A stretch of 64,000 nucleotides of DNA from Paenibacillus monticola (GTDB lineage: Bacteria > Bacillota > Bacilli > Paenibacillales > Paenibacillaceae). Position 1 is the first letter of the stretch. Every line of letters begins with the position of its first letter. Position numbers and translations under genes: made by a program. Below the pieces are notes generated by a model. The model did not search any database. It saw only the letters and a list, made by a program, of their open reading frames with translations, and had not been told where the DNA came from. This document shows positions 19,401-31,700 of this stretch, piece by piece. The stretch lies in NCBI RefSeq assembly GCF_009664975.1, contig NZ_WJXB01000002.1, forward strand, positions 1 to 64,000, given 5' to 3'.

Positions 19401-22400
19401 GGAACCTATGAGAATGTTTCTGTTTCCGGTATAATTCGCAAGCATTACATTTAAAGCAGCCAACAGCACCATATATAGAGTAGACGATGTCCGGTGTGCC
19501 AGTGCACGCAAATTTCTGGTCATGTCTACATCCAAATGATGTTCTATTGTATATCCTTCATAGCTTTGGACTGCCGGTCTGGGATAATCAGTAGGCAGCT
19601 CAAGCACAGGAATCTCGTTTGCAAATAATTGCAACCAATATCCCTCTTGATCTTTTAGCCAATTGTCCTTATGCAGCTTCTTCTGCCATACCGCATAATC
19701 CTTATATTGCAGCCGGAGAGGCTGAAGCTCTTCCTCCCGGTATAAGGCAAACAAATCATTCAGTAGGAGCTTCATGGACACCCCATCAGTGATAATATGA
19801 TGAATATCCATGATCATATAATGCTCTGACGAACTTGAGCTGAATATCCCCACTCTTATCAATGAAGACTGTTTTAAATCAAATGCTTGAATAAAGTGGT
19901 GCAACGGAGCGAGATCCACAGCTTCATTCATTTCCCGAAACAGAATATCGTTCTGAACGTAAGGATGAATCCGCTGAACCAGTTGGCCATTGGCTATTTC
20001 AAAGGAGGTTCGTAAAGATTCATGCCTCTCTATCAGTCTTCTTATAGCTTTGGAGAACCTCTCTTTGTCAAGATGGCCTGTAAGTGATAATACAATGGGT
20101 ACGTTATAATGGGTTCCCGCTTGTTTGAACTGATTAAGAATAAACATCCTGTTTTGCGCGGGAGAAGTCGGATAGACTTCTTGCTCCTCAGCTTCCAGCA
20201 TTTCCGGAAAAATCGGCTGATCCGCACTTACAATTAATTTTGCGGTGTCCCTGACAGTTGAATTCGCAAAAAACTCACGTAATGAAATTCTGATCTTGAA
20301 TTCCTTATTAATTTTCGTTAATAACACTGCTGCCGAGAGAGAATGCCCCCCTGAAGTAAAGAAATCATCGAGAACTCCTAACTTCCCCTTATTCAGTGTA
20401 TTTTTAAAAAAAACAGCCACTTTCTCTTCGATAGAGCCTTCAGGTTCAATAAATTCTACCGAATCGGAGAATTCCAGGCCATCTCGTATTAAGCTGGTGA
20501 CATCCACCTTGCCATTCGTAGTTAATGGTATGGAATCTACCTGATAAAACCGGGTAGGCAGCATATATTCAGGAAGATCGTGGGCCAGAAACTCTATAAT
20601 TTCCTTAGTAGATAATGTATTCAGACATACTAAATATGCACACAACATTCTCTCATCCTGGTTATCTTTCCTGACGATCACTCTGGATTGTTTAATTCCT
20701 GAATGCTTCAAAAGCTGATGCTCGATTTCACTCGGTTCAATGCGGAAGCCTCTAATTTTCACTTGCTGGTCTTTTCGCCCAAGATATTCAAGAATGCCTC
20801 CAGGTAACCATCTGCAAAGATCCCCCGTTTTGTATAATCGTCCCGCTTCTGCATAGGGATCCTTAATAAAGTTGCTTGCATTTAATTCAGCTTGATTCGT
20901 GTACCCCCGGGCAACACCATCTCCACCTACATATAACTCCCCTATAGCTCCCTTTGGTTTCAGCCTGCCCGCCTCATCCATAACATAGGCCACTGAATTG
21001 CCAATAGGTGAACCGATTGGAATACGATCGGGATAATCTTCCTGAATATGAAAACAAGTTGAAAAGGTTGTATTCTCCGTAGGGCCATAACCATTAATAA
21101 GCTTGACTTCAGGACATTGCCTTCTTACCATTTGCACCTGTATATTCGATAGCACATCACCTCCGATAAACAAATACCTCAGTGCCGCAAACATCTCCGG
21201 GTGGTTTCTGGCATGCTGCGTAAACAAAGGCGAAGTAAGCCACATGATCGTGATCTTTTCACTTGTAAGCAAGTCCTCCAGTTTCTCAGTATCCAGTATC
21301 GTTTCCTTATCAACCAAATACAGAGTCAATCCGTTTAACAGGCTGCCCCAGAGTTCAAGCGTGGATGCATCAAATACAAAAGGGCTGGTTTGAATAAACC
21401 TGTCATTTGGCTGAAACTGTACATAATTGGTCTGTTTAACAAGCCGAACTACATTTTTATGTTCGATAAGTACCCCTTTGGGAAGGCCTGTTGATCCTGA
21501 AGTGTACATGATGTACAGCAAATCATCCGCTTGGTTTATCGTTTCAAGATTCTCTTGGGACTGTTCATATATTTCAAGATGGCCAGTTGTAATGCACTCG
21601 ACATGAGCAGAATATTGGTTTAGGAGAGACTGCTCAGTAATCATCAGCTCCATACCGCTGTCTTTGATCATGAAGCGTACCCGTTCCTCTGGATATTGAG
21701 GGTCAATAGGGACGTACACACCGCCGGATTTGACAACGGCTATAATCGCTGCAACGGCTTCGAGTGAGCGCTCCATTAGAATCCCGACCGGTTTTGCGGA
21801 TGAAATTCCTTTTGCATTCAAGTACCTAGCAATTTGATTGGACTTACTGTTCAAAAAACCATAGGACCATTGTTCACCTTCATACTGGAGCGCTGGATGA
21901 TCAGGATAAAGGTCTGCAATTTGTTCAAATAACCGGTTTACCGGAGAAGTTGACGGATACTCTTGACGAGTATGATTAAAGACCTGAAGAATTTCCTGTT
22001 TCTCCTCTTCACTAATGATTTCAATCCCCGAGATGGGCAGTGCTGCTTGAAAAAGGGTAATTGACAAAAAGCGAATGAGATGTGAAGCAATTTGATCAAT
22101 AGTGCTCTCCTGATAAATCTCAGCATTATAGTCTATATCAAACGTTATTGCCGCGTCCGATTTGTTGAATCGAAAAACCATATCGGCATTCCTGCCAGCG
22201 ACCACCCCATAATTATGGATATTGTCCATAAGGATCACCGTGCGCAGTCGTGAATCCAGATTCAACTGATTAATCAACCATTCCAGTGACATGTTCTGAT
22301 TTTCATCTGCAGAGGTAATAGTCTCTTTCGTTTGCAAGAACAAGTTCTGAAAGTTTAGACTCTGCAGATTATCCAGCTTTGTTCTGAGCAATAGTATGTT

Positions 22401-22730
22401 GTCGTTTAGACTCGAGTTAGTGCTTTGTTTAAACACAGGCATAGCGACAAGAATATCTTTCTCCCCTGAATAGGTATGGATCAAATACTTCAACCCTGAA
22501 ACCAAAATCATAAAGATCCCGTATTCGGAGTTTTTAGTCATCCCGCAAAGTTTACTCACTAATTCTGGTGGGAATTCCTTGGAGCAAACTCTTTTGGTGT
22601 ACTGATATTTAGATTTAGATTTACTGCCACCATCTGCTGGAAAACCGCTAATTGCAGAACAGTTCTTCAATTGCTCCTTCCAATAGATTTGTTCTTTCAA
22701 AAAGCTGCTTTGATTGGCCATTATGCTCAC
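16464..22730 (-). CDS. NRPS-C: (C-lobe)-A-T-C-A-T-(C-lobe), modules 7 and 8
   Basis: About 2088 residues. Domains: a lone C-terminal lobe of a condensation domain (1 to about 260, no HHxxxDG), A (265-755), T with GGHSLSA, a full C with HHIITDGVS (about 860-1290), A (1310-1800), T with GGNSLQV, then a second degenerate C-lobe (about 1910-2088) that ends the protein. First A pocket by eye: D-A-L-W-F-G-G-T-F, Val-like but with Phe at one position, so an aliphatic or aromatic residue is possible. Second: D-G-F-L-L-G-L-V-Y, closest to Ile. The condensation domain serving module 7 lies at the end of NRPS-B, so this module is split between proteins. I place the start at the GTG at 22730, because GGAGGTGA lies 7 bp upstream of it; the ATG at 22748 overlaps that site and has none of its own. 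Confidence 0.9.
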   Translation of the reverse strand: MSIMANQSSFLKEQIYWKEQLKNCSAISGFPADGGSKSKSKYQYTKRVCSKEFPPELVSKLCGMTKNSEYGIFMILVSGLKYLIHTYSGEKDILVAMPVFKQSTNSSLNDNILLLRTKLDNLQSLNFQNLFLQTKETITSADENQNMSLEWLINQLNLDSRLRTVILMDNIHNYGVVAGRNADMVFRFNKSDAAITFDIDYNAEIYQESTIDQIASHLIRFLSITLFQAALPISGIEIISEEEKQEILQVFNHTRQEYPSTSPVNRLFEQIADLYPDHPALQYEGEQWSYGFLNSKSNQIARYLNAKGISSAKPVGILMERSLEAVAAIIAVVKSGGVYVPIDPQYPEERVRFMIKDSGMELMITEQSLLNQYSAHVECITTGHLEIYEQSQENLETINQADDLLYIMYTSGSTGLPKGVLIEHKNVVRLVKQTNYVQFQPNDRFIQTSPFVFDASTLELWGSLLNGLTLYLVDKETILDTEKLEDLLTSEKITIMWLTSPLFTQHARNHPEMFAALRYLFIGGDVLSNIQVQMVRRQCPEVKLINGYGPTENTTFSTCFHIQEDYPDRIPIGSPIGNSVAYVMDEAGRLKPKGAIGELYVGGDGVARGYTNQAELNASNFIKDPYAEAGRLYKTGDLCRWLPGGILEYLGRKDQQVKIRGFRIEPSEIEHQLLKHSGIKQSRVIVRKDNQDERMLCAYLVCLNTLSTKEIIEFLAHDLPEYMLPTRFYQVDSIPLTTNGKVDVTSLIRDGLEFSDSVEFIEPEGSIEEKVAVFFKNTLNKGKLGVLDDFFTSGGHSLSAAVLLTKINKEFKIRISLREFFANSTVRDTAKLIVSADQPIFPEMLEAEEQEVYPTSPAQNRMFILNQFKQAGTHYNVPIVLSLTGHLDKERFSKAIRRLIERHESLRTSFEIANGQLVQRIHPYVQNDILFREMNEAVDLAPLHHFIQAFDLKQSSLIRVGIFSSSSSEHYMIMDIHHIITDGVSMKLLLNDLFALYREEELQPLRLQYKDYAVWQKKLHKDNWLKDQEGYWLQLFANEIPVLELPTDYPRPAVQSYEGYTIEHHLDVDMTRNLRALAHRTSSTLYMVLLAALNVMLANYTGNRNILIGSPTAGRGYEETRDIVGMFVNMVVMNNQPEVSLTFSKFLEQVKRNTLAAFDHQDFPFEELVDKLKIQRDTSRNPLFDVTFDLQTTEASEQKLWAEDLDIKTVNLGNAQSKFDLTIAAIETERGIRLIFDYCSALFKPESIKRTALHFSNILEQVIDNPDIVLGEINLVTAEEKKQILYQFNPPPQPYPKEKTLDQLFEEQVELTPEGIALIYKQERWSYHELNTRVNRLARVLQQHGVGKNMRVALMLKRSPEMISIMLAVLKTGGAYVPIDLDSPAGRIADLIEDSVPTIIILKHEKDVDKIPLSCRERIVIQDQLMKDMRNEAEHNIAINHTSDQLAFVMFTSGSTGRPKGNLTTHFNVSRTVKNTNYIHITPTDTMLQLSNYVFDGSIFDIYGALLNGAALVMIDKETILDMPKLSQIIQEEKISIFLITTALFNALVDSRIEALKNVKKILFGGERVSQFHVNKAFAYLGPNRIIHLYGPSEGTVYSTYYIVNEWNGTENIPIGVPVSNTCVYILDQQLRIVPVGVPGEVCIGGEGVVEGYLKRPDLTNERFIDNPYQKHSKLYRTGDLAKWRPDGNIEFISRIDNQVKLRGLRIELGEIEQWIKQYDSISDCVVVLKEEENEHKYLAAYYVSVQEIDLNNLKRFISGYLASYMLPAAFFRVTSIPLTANGKTDVKALPNLKAERTLLSTSFIKASSQTEQELIRIWERILVRDDIGVHDNYFDLGGNSLQVVKMHQEIEALHPDKVSIADIFSNTTIASLAQLIISKDKYQILRTELAGLSFPADYITNAKHQHGLETMNLQVQGHLYEGISQLGVQNKMDIHMIMLALYLYLLHEATDQPKIPIHLVLSSNGLVRESQPAVSGIHDLSQFSGLFTEIKQWVANQQEEEGERVQTILDTVLPEKQKHSIRLFYTNQEGYLGKVIPVYDLAIHFKEEDESLLLVCEFNTGKLKREKISQIMNNYLQLIKLSITNIR

Positions 22731-22755
22731 AGTTTGTTCACCTCCCATTAATCTA

Positions 22756-25700
22756 CTAGGAAAAATCGATTTGCAACGTTCTATCCATCACGCTTTCAAG
22801 CCGTTGATAACCCTGCTCTGAATGGACTTCAATATCTTTGATAGGAATATTAATATCTTGTGTTATTGCGGTAAGGATCGATAAGTAGTCCTTAGACCAC
22901 ATATCAATCGTCTTCTCATTGAATAATTGCGTATTGAAGTTGAAGCACAAATTGATTCCGTTATCTTCTTTAAAGGCAAAGAGAGAACAATCGAACTTCG
23001 ATGTATCGTGTCTTACGTAATAATTCTTTATATGAAGTCCTGGAATTCGGATCAATTCCGTCTCTGACTCTTGCCAGCTTAACAGTGTATCGAACAAAGC
23101 ATTCTCCTCTGCATTTCTGGTGATTGCCAGTCGTTCAACCAATTGATCAAACGGATAATCCTGATGCTCAAACGCCTGCAGAACATTTTGCTTCACATCA
23201 CTAAGGAACCTTCCAACTTCGATCTCATGATTCGGAAAATTGCGCAATACCAGTGTATTGACGAATAATCCTAGCATTTGATCCAACCCTGCGTGATGCC
23301 GTCCTGCCACGGCACAACCAACTAATATGTCCTCCTTGCCGGTTACTTTATGAAGAAGAATATAGTATCCTGCCAGTAACATCTGGAATAATGTTACCTT
23401 ATTTTGCTGGGCAAACTTCTCCAATTGAAGGCTAAGCTGCTCTCCAAGCACATAAAACTTGCTTTTCCCATAATAACTCTGCATTTTCGACTTTGGATAA
23501 TCTGTAGGCATATTTAACCGTGGAATATCCCCTTTCAGCTGGTCCAACCAATATTGCTCCTGCTGCTTCATTTCGTTAGAATGGGAAAATTCATTTTGCC
23601 AAACAGCGAAATCCTTATACTGAAGATTTATTGTCGTTAGTGACATATCTTGATATAAAACGGCAAACTCATGCATCATGATATCTGCTGATACACCATC
23701 GCATATAATATGATGCATATCTATGAGCAGAATGAAACGCTCTTCATCTACTCGCAACAATGCCACACGTATTAAAGGTGGCTCGTCCAAAACAAATGAT
23801 TTAATACATTGCTTAATTGCAACATCCGGATCGGCAGAAGACACATCCATAAAGTTGACTTCAAATTCTACATTGTCGTGGATACGTTGGACAGGCTGGT
23901 TATCAACAACATGAAAGGAAGTTCGCAAAATCTCATGCCTATGAATTAATTGTTGAAAAACATGGTTTACTTTTACCACATCCAAGTTCCCGATTATCTC
24001 CAGACCGAATGGCGCATTATACAGAATTCCAGTCTCATCAAGCATACTTAGTGCGATCATCCGTCTCTGCACCATTGCAAGCGGGAAATGTCCCTCACTG
24101 TACACTGCTTCAGAAACTTGCGTAATACGCGGAATTGTGGAGCGTTCTGCTAGATCGATTATTCGAGATATCTTGTAAATGGACGGAGCATTAAATACGT
24201 CCACAACAGATAGCTTCACTCCAAGCTCTTTCTCAATTAATGAAATCAAAAGCATCGTTTTCAGTGAATCACCACCAGCATCAAAGAAATTCCTATGCAC
24301 ACTAATTGATTCAAGATTCAAGAGTTTATTCCATATTCCCCCTACCGTTTGCTCTGTAGCCGTGCCGGGAAGTTGTTCGCTTGGGTTGGCAACTTTGGGT
24401 AATTCCAAAAGAGTGAGAAGATTTTTATCCACCTTGCCATTAGGAGTTACAGGAAATTCACTAAGCTGTATCAGATGAAGCGGCACCATAAATGCTGGAA
24501 GTTGTGTGCCCAGAAACTCCTTCAATGCAATCGGATCGGATGTTGTACCAGAAATGAAGTATCCCATTAAGTAAGGAATTCCGTTAGGATCCTCTTTACA
24601 TACAACTACAGCATCCTCTACTGCAGTATGTTTAATGAGTTGTGCCTCGATTTCTCCGAGCTCGACGCGATTGCCTCTAATCTTGACTTGTTGATCTATC
24701 CTGCCCAAAAATTCAATGCTTCCGTCCGGCGTCCAACGGGCCAAATCTCCGGTCTTATACAGCCTTTCTTGCACAGCGTAAGGATTCTGTATAAACTTGC
24801 TGGCAGTTAAATCAGGAAGATTGAGATATCCGACAGCTAGACTTTCTCCAGCAATGCAAAGCTCACCCGGTACACCAATCGGCGTTAGATGCATATCGCG
24901 GTCCAGAATGAATATTTGATTATTTGCAATCGGTTTACCTATCGGAATAACCTGATCAATACTTTCTACAAGATGACATGTTGTTACAACAGTGTTTTCT
25001 GTAGGGCCATAGTTATTAAATAATTGATAACGCTCAGGGATGAATTTTTTTAGCTTGTCACCACCAGTTAGCAGAATTCGTAATGATGTATTTCCATACC
25101 CTATGAACTGTTCACAAACTTGCGTCGGTAAGAAGCTTATCGTAATATGATGTTCTTCAAAATACTGATTCAACTTATGCATATTCAGCTTGAGATCCTC
25201 ATCAATTACATGAATCGTCGAACCACTGAGGAGATAGGGGAATATCTCCCAGACAGAGGCATCAAACCCAAATCCTGCATACTTCACACTCTTATCCGCA
25301 GCTGTAATATTGAAGTAATTCTTATGCCAATAACTCAAGTTCACTAATGATTTGTGAGCTACCATGACTCCTTTGGGCTGACCAGAGGAACCAGAAGTAT
25401 AGATGACATAAGCCAGATCATCAGCTTCACCCTTAACATCATGGTTCTGACAGTCTCCTCGGTAGATCGATGAATCATCAAGAATAATCACATCATTATC
25501 AAACGACAAGTTTTTACGGTATTTATTTTTGGTTAAAAGAAGTCTGACCGCACTGTTCTTTAGCATATACTCTATTCTGTCTGCCGGATAATCATGAGCA
25601 ATGGGAAGATAAGCGCATCCCGCCTTCAGTACGCCAAGTATGCCAATTAACATTTCAACTGATGGCTCGGTCATAATCCCTACAATACTTGATTTATCTG

Positions 25701-28700
25701 GAGCAATTTCCCGAATCTTATGAGCCAACTGATTGGCTTTTCTATTTAATTCCGCGTAAGTCAAAACATTATCGTTAGAAAAAACTGCAACCTGATCCGG
25801 ATGATGTTGCACCTGCTCTTCAAACAAGCCGACAACTGTTGCGTCATTAGGATAACTGACCTTAGTCTGGTTAAAGCTGAATAGCATATTTCTTTCTTGC
25901 TCGTTAACAAGCTCCATGTCTCCGATGCGTTCATCCAGATTTTCGGCAAATTGTTTGATTATATAAATGAAATGAGCCTGCATTCTATAGATCGTAGATA
26001 GGCTAAACAACGCTGTGCAGAAATTCATCAGGATACGAATTTCCTTGTCATTTCTCTCGATGGAGGTTACCAGGTCAAATTTGGCGGTTTGACTATCTAC
26101 TTCCATTATTTTGAACGTTGTTCCATCTACATTAATCTCACTGTTGGCTTGTTCATTAAATGTGAGAATCGTATCAAATAGCGGACTCCGGCTAACATCT
26201 CTCCTTAAGCCCAGCTGTTCTACAAGGACATCGAAAGGATACTCTTGGTGTTCAAAAGCATCCAATACACCTTTCTTCACTTCCTCTAAAAATTCCCGGC
26301 AAGACAACTCCGATGTGGGTCTGTTTCTGAGCGGCAACGTATTCACAAACATGCCTACGATCCGTTGCAATGGCTCGATCATTCTACCTGAAGTTACAGT
26401 ACCTACGATTATGTCATCTTGACTACTGTACTTTGCCAATAGAATATTGTATGCAGCCAGAAAAACCATGAATAAAGTGGATTCAGTTTCTGCAGCAATC
26501 CTGCTTAATTTCTGAACAAGCTCCGTATCCAGAACCACTTCCGCAGTATGACCCTTCTGGCTTTGAATAGCCGGCCTTGGATAATCCGTTGACAGCTGCA
26601 GCACGGGTAACTCTCCTTCAAATTGCTTTACCCAATAACTCTCACTAGCTTTGAATTGAGACCCTGCCATTACCGCATTTTGCCAATGAACATAATCCCT
26701 GTATTGATAGACCACAGGCGGTAAGTCTCGCCCAGCGTATAATTCAATCAATTCTTCGTAAAGTATTGAAAGAGATTTGCCATCGCAAATGATATGGTGC
26801 ATATCCAAAATAAGGATTGACTTTTGTGGGTCTACAGTGATCAAGTTAGCTCTCAGGAGCGGAGAACTCTGTAAATCAAACGGCTTGATAAATGGTGTAT
26901 GCCAGTCTTCGCCTAGACCGATCCCAGTTATAACCTCCGCTTCCTCGACAACTGCAATTTCCGGTTCCTCCAATTTTTGCATGAGAGCTCCATCAGACAG
27001 ATGAAAGGATACTCTCAAGGATTCATGTCTGACCTGCAATGCCCTCAATGCTTTATGCAGCCGCTTCTTATCCAATGAACCTTCTGCCATGATCATACAA
27101 GGAATATTGTAATTGGTACTTTCTGGATAAAAACCGGACAAAGCATAGATTCTTCTTTGCGCTGGAGCCACTGGGAAATACGTGCTAGCTTGTGTCTTCA
27201 CAATCGCAGGATAAGCTCCCGTTCTTTGGGTACCCTGAATTAGAGCCGCCAGTTTTTCAATCGTAGGATTAACGAATAAGCTGCGGAGTGAAACCGCTAT
27301 GTTCAACTCCTTTTCAACTTTCGCCAACAATGATATTGCTTTTAAAGAGTGCCCTCCTAAATCAAAGAAGCTATCCAAAATACCAATTTTGTCAACAGCT
27401 AGTACCTCTTTCCAAATCCCTGCCAATATTTCTTCTGTTTTGTTCGTCGGCGCTTGATATTCACCCACTTGATAGGCAGAAAAATCCGGTTTGGGAAGTG
27501 CATTTCGATCAGCCTTACCATTACTACTTAGAGGAACACTATCAATGGATAGAATATATGCTGGAATCATATATTCAGGGATTGATGCCGCTAAGAAGGT
27601 TCGTACACTCCTCGCTTTTAGTTCACGTCTGACTACGATATACGCACAGAGACATTTTTCTCCAAGATGGTTATTACAATCAACAACTGTAGCATCAATG
27701 ATATCGTCATGCTGAAGAAGCTGCCTTTCGATCTCTCCCAACTCAATCCGGTAACCTCTTATTTTTACTTGACTGTCGATTCTGCCCATATATTCAATTT
27801 CACCATTAGATAAGAATCTGGCGAGATCCCCGGAGCGATATAACCTTTCGTGAATTCCAGAGACGTAAATAAATTTCTCCGCAGTCAATTGATCGCGGTT
27901 TCTGTAGCCCCGTGCGACTCCCTCTCCTCCGATGCACAGCTCTCCAGGAATACCTATTGGAACCGGATGTAAGCTGCTATCCAAAATATAAGTTCTTACC
28001 GTCGGTATGGCTTTACCGATATTACTGACATTCGCATTTATCTCTTGGTCTCCGATTTCCTTATAGGTTACATGAACCGTCGTTTCCGTTATTCCGTACA
28101 TATTAATCAGTTTGGTAGAGGGATACTTAACCTTCCAGAGCTTCAACAGCATAGGCTTTAATGTTTCCCCGCCAAAAATGACATATCGAATCCATAGGCG
28201 GATATCCGACATTCGCATCTCTTCATTAATCAGACTATAAAAAGCCGTTGGGGTTTGATTTAATACAGTAACTTTTTCCCGTTCCAGCATTTGAATAAAC
28301 GCTCTTGTATCCTGAGCAATCAGCTTCGGGACAATAACCAGTTTCCCTCCATAGAGTAATGCCCCATACATCTCCCACACTGAGAAGTCAAAACAAAACG
28401 AATGAAACAGTGTCCAGACATCATGCTCATGAAAATCAAATTTCATCTTGTTATTCACCATAAGTCTGACAAGATTACGATGTTCAATCATTACACCCTT
28501 AGGTTTACCAGTCGTTCCAGATGTATAAATCATATAAATCAGATCATCCGGTTTATTCACCAAAGGAAGATTTGCTTCGTTGCCCGAATCTTCATCAAAA
28601 ATATTGACAATGGTCCCTTCGAAAGAAATGTCCTCCATATATTCTTTCTGAGTTATCAAAATCTGCGCTCCGCTATCCTCCAGCATGAATCGAATCCGTT

Positions 28701-31700
28701 CCTGTGGATATGACGGTTCAATAGGTAAATATGCCCCTCCGGCTTTCAATATACCGAGGATCCCAATTACCATTTCTGGAGATCGTTCAAGCATGATGCC
28801 TACCATTTGATCTCTACAAACATGAAGTTCCCTTAACCGCCAGGCAAGACGATTGGCCCTGGAATTCAACTCGCGGTAAGTCAACTGAATCCCGTCAAAA
28901 CTAATTGCGATATGATCCGGTGTTCTATTAACTTGCTCTTCAAACAACTGGACTGCAGTTTTCCCAACCGGATAATCCACGTCAAAATCCTGCTGATGTT
29001 GAAGCAATTGTTTCATTTCTTCATCGTCAAGGAATTGTAATTCCCCGATTTGCTTATTGGAATTTTTTGTTATATGATAGATCAAACGCATTAAATGTAA
29101 AATCATCCTTTTAATGTTATCTTTAGCGAACAGGCGGGTACAATACTCCAGGCGAAAATCGATACCGTCACCACGTTCTTCCGCCAGTAACGACAAATCA
29201 AATTTGGATACCTTATATTCAACGTCATAACCGGATATCTCTATATCATTAACTTTTAATTCTCTCTTGCTCTCATTCTCAAAGGCAACAAATACATCAA
29301 ATAACGGATTTCTGCTTGCATCTCTTGTGAGATTAAGTGATTCGATAATATCTTCTAATGGATAATCTTGATTATGATAACTGTCCAACAATGTTTGTTT
29401 GGATTCTAGCAAATACTCTACAAATGTCTTATGTTTATCGGGAAAAGTTCGAACAGGCAGAGTATTGACAAACATCCCTAATACGCCCTGAATTTCTGGC
29501 CTGGATCTGCCGGCACTAACGGTTCCTACAATAATTTCTTCCTGTCCGCTGTATTTCGCCATCAACACACAGAAAGCACAATAAATGAGCATAAACATCG
29601 TTGTTTCGGTAGCGGCTGCCAAAGCTTTTAGATTTTCGTAATCAGCAGAGTGAATTGAAAAATGGACAAAATCTCCGTCAAAGCTTTGAATACTCGGTCT
29701 TCCATAATCCAGTGGCAAATTCAATGCTGGAATTTCTCCACCGAGATGATTTAACCAATATTGCTCTTTTTGTTTATACTCATCCGACAGCAAGTGCTGC
29801 CTTTGCCACTCAGTATAATCTTTGTACTGAACCGATAATCCAGGCAATTTTTCACCCGAGTATACATCGAAGAGCTCTTTTGTAAAAATACCGGTAGACA
29901 CTCCGTCCCAGATAATATGATGCATATCAAGAAATAGAATATGTTTACAATTTGCCAACCGAATAACCATACCTCGCATAAGCGGTGCCTGCTCTAATTG
30001 GAAAGGTGTCACAAGTTCACTTAAGAAAACATTAACTTCTTTCTCAGTTCGATATTCCATATCTGCAAAGTCTAAATTAAATTTAACACTATCCCAGATT
30101 TTTTGAATAATATTACCTTCTTCATTTTCAAAAGAAGTCCTGAGTGCCTCATGTCTAAGAATCATTTTATGAATGGCCTCTTGCAATTCACTGATGTTCA
30201 GCGGACCTGATAAAAGCATCGCAAAGGGGCGATTATAGTTAATGCTCTCGTTATCATAGCTGCTTAGAGCATATATCCTTTTCTGTACTGATGAAGATGC
30301 ATACTTGCCTGTCGGATGAGCTACAGTTTGAATACCGACAAATTCTTTGGATATAGTTGACTCTTCAATATATAGAGCTAATTCTTTTATTGTCGGGAGC
30401 TGAAACAGAGATCGCAGCGGAATCTCTACCGAAAAATGCTTATAAATGGCTGTAGTTAGCATTATTGCTTTGAGGGAATGACCTCCGATCTGAAAGAAAT
30501 GATCATTCACTCCAATGTTTTTCACTTGCAGGATGGATTCCCATATCCGTGCTAATTCGCACTCTATTTCACTTTCCGGCATACTGAATTTTTCTTCCGG
30601 ATGTAAGATAAATCCCGGTTCAGGAAGTTTATTACGATCGATTTTCCCATTAACTGTCAAAGGAATGCTGTCAATTTGTTGTAAATATGCCGGAATCATA
30701 TACTCGGGCAATGCATTTTTTAGATAGCTTCGTAATTCCTCTGCCTCCACTCCATCTTCTGAAACATAATAGGCGCAGACTATTGATTCCTTATTATTTT
30801 GTATCTTTTGAATAACAATGGCCTCCGCAACTTTGGGATGAGACTGAAGTTTGCTTTTTATCTCTCCAAGCTCGACCCTGAAGCCGCGAATCTTAATTTG
30901 ATCATCTATTCTACCTAGAAATTGTATAGTTCCATCAACAAGCCATCTGCCCAAGTCACCTGTACGATATATTTTCTCGTTACTCTGAAATGGGCTTGCT
31001 ACGAAACGTTGTTCAGTCATTATTGCATCGTTGATATACCCGGATGAGATCCCTGCTCCGGATATATAAATTTCACCACATACACCAACAGGCAGCAGGT
31101 TCATACTCTTGTCAAGAATAAGAACTTTGGCATGGCTAATCGGTCTGCCCAGAACGGGTACACTCTTAAAATTATCAAATGCTGCAGATTCTATCTCCAT
31201 TGCAACAGAACCTACTGTACATTCTGCTGGTCCGTAATGATTCATAAATCTTGTTTTTGGATATTTTTTATTAAATTTCTCAATATCTAATGCCTGAATC
31301 TCTTCACCGCCAAGCACTACAAGCTCAAGAGAGTTGCATGCTTCTGTTCTATAAAATTCACGGGAATAGAGAATCATACTCAGGTGAGACGGAGTGCCTT
31401 TGAAGAAAGTGATTTCGTTCATTCGAATATACTTGACTACCTCATTGGAATCCGAATAAGCCTCCTGTGACAACAAGTGTATTTGGCAGCCGGTTAGCAG
31501 GCCCGAATAAAAACTTGTATAACTTAAGTCATAGGCCAATGAAGATAAGATAACCGTCCGATCTGCTGAAGAGATCTTTGAGTACTGTTTGAACCAAGAG
31601 ACATAATGAATTAGATTGCTGTGACTGACTTTCACTCCCTTTGGAACACCGGTTGTCCCTGAGGTAAAAATAACATAGGCGATGTCTTCAGCGCTTACAG

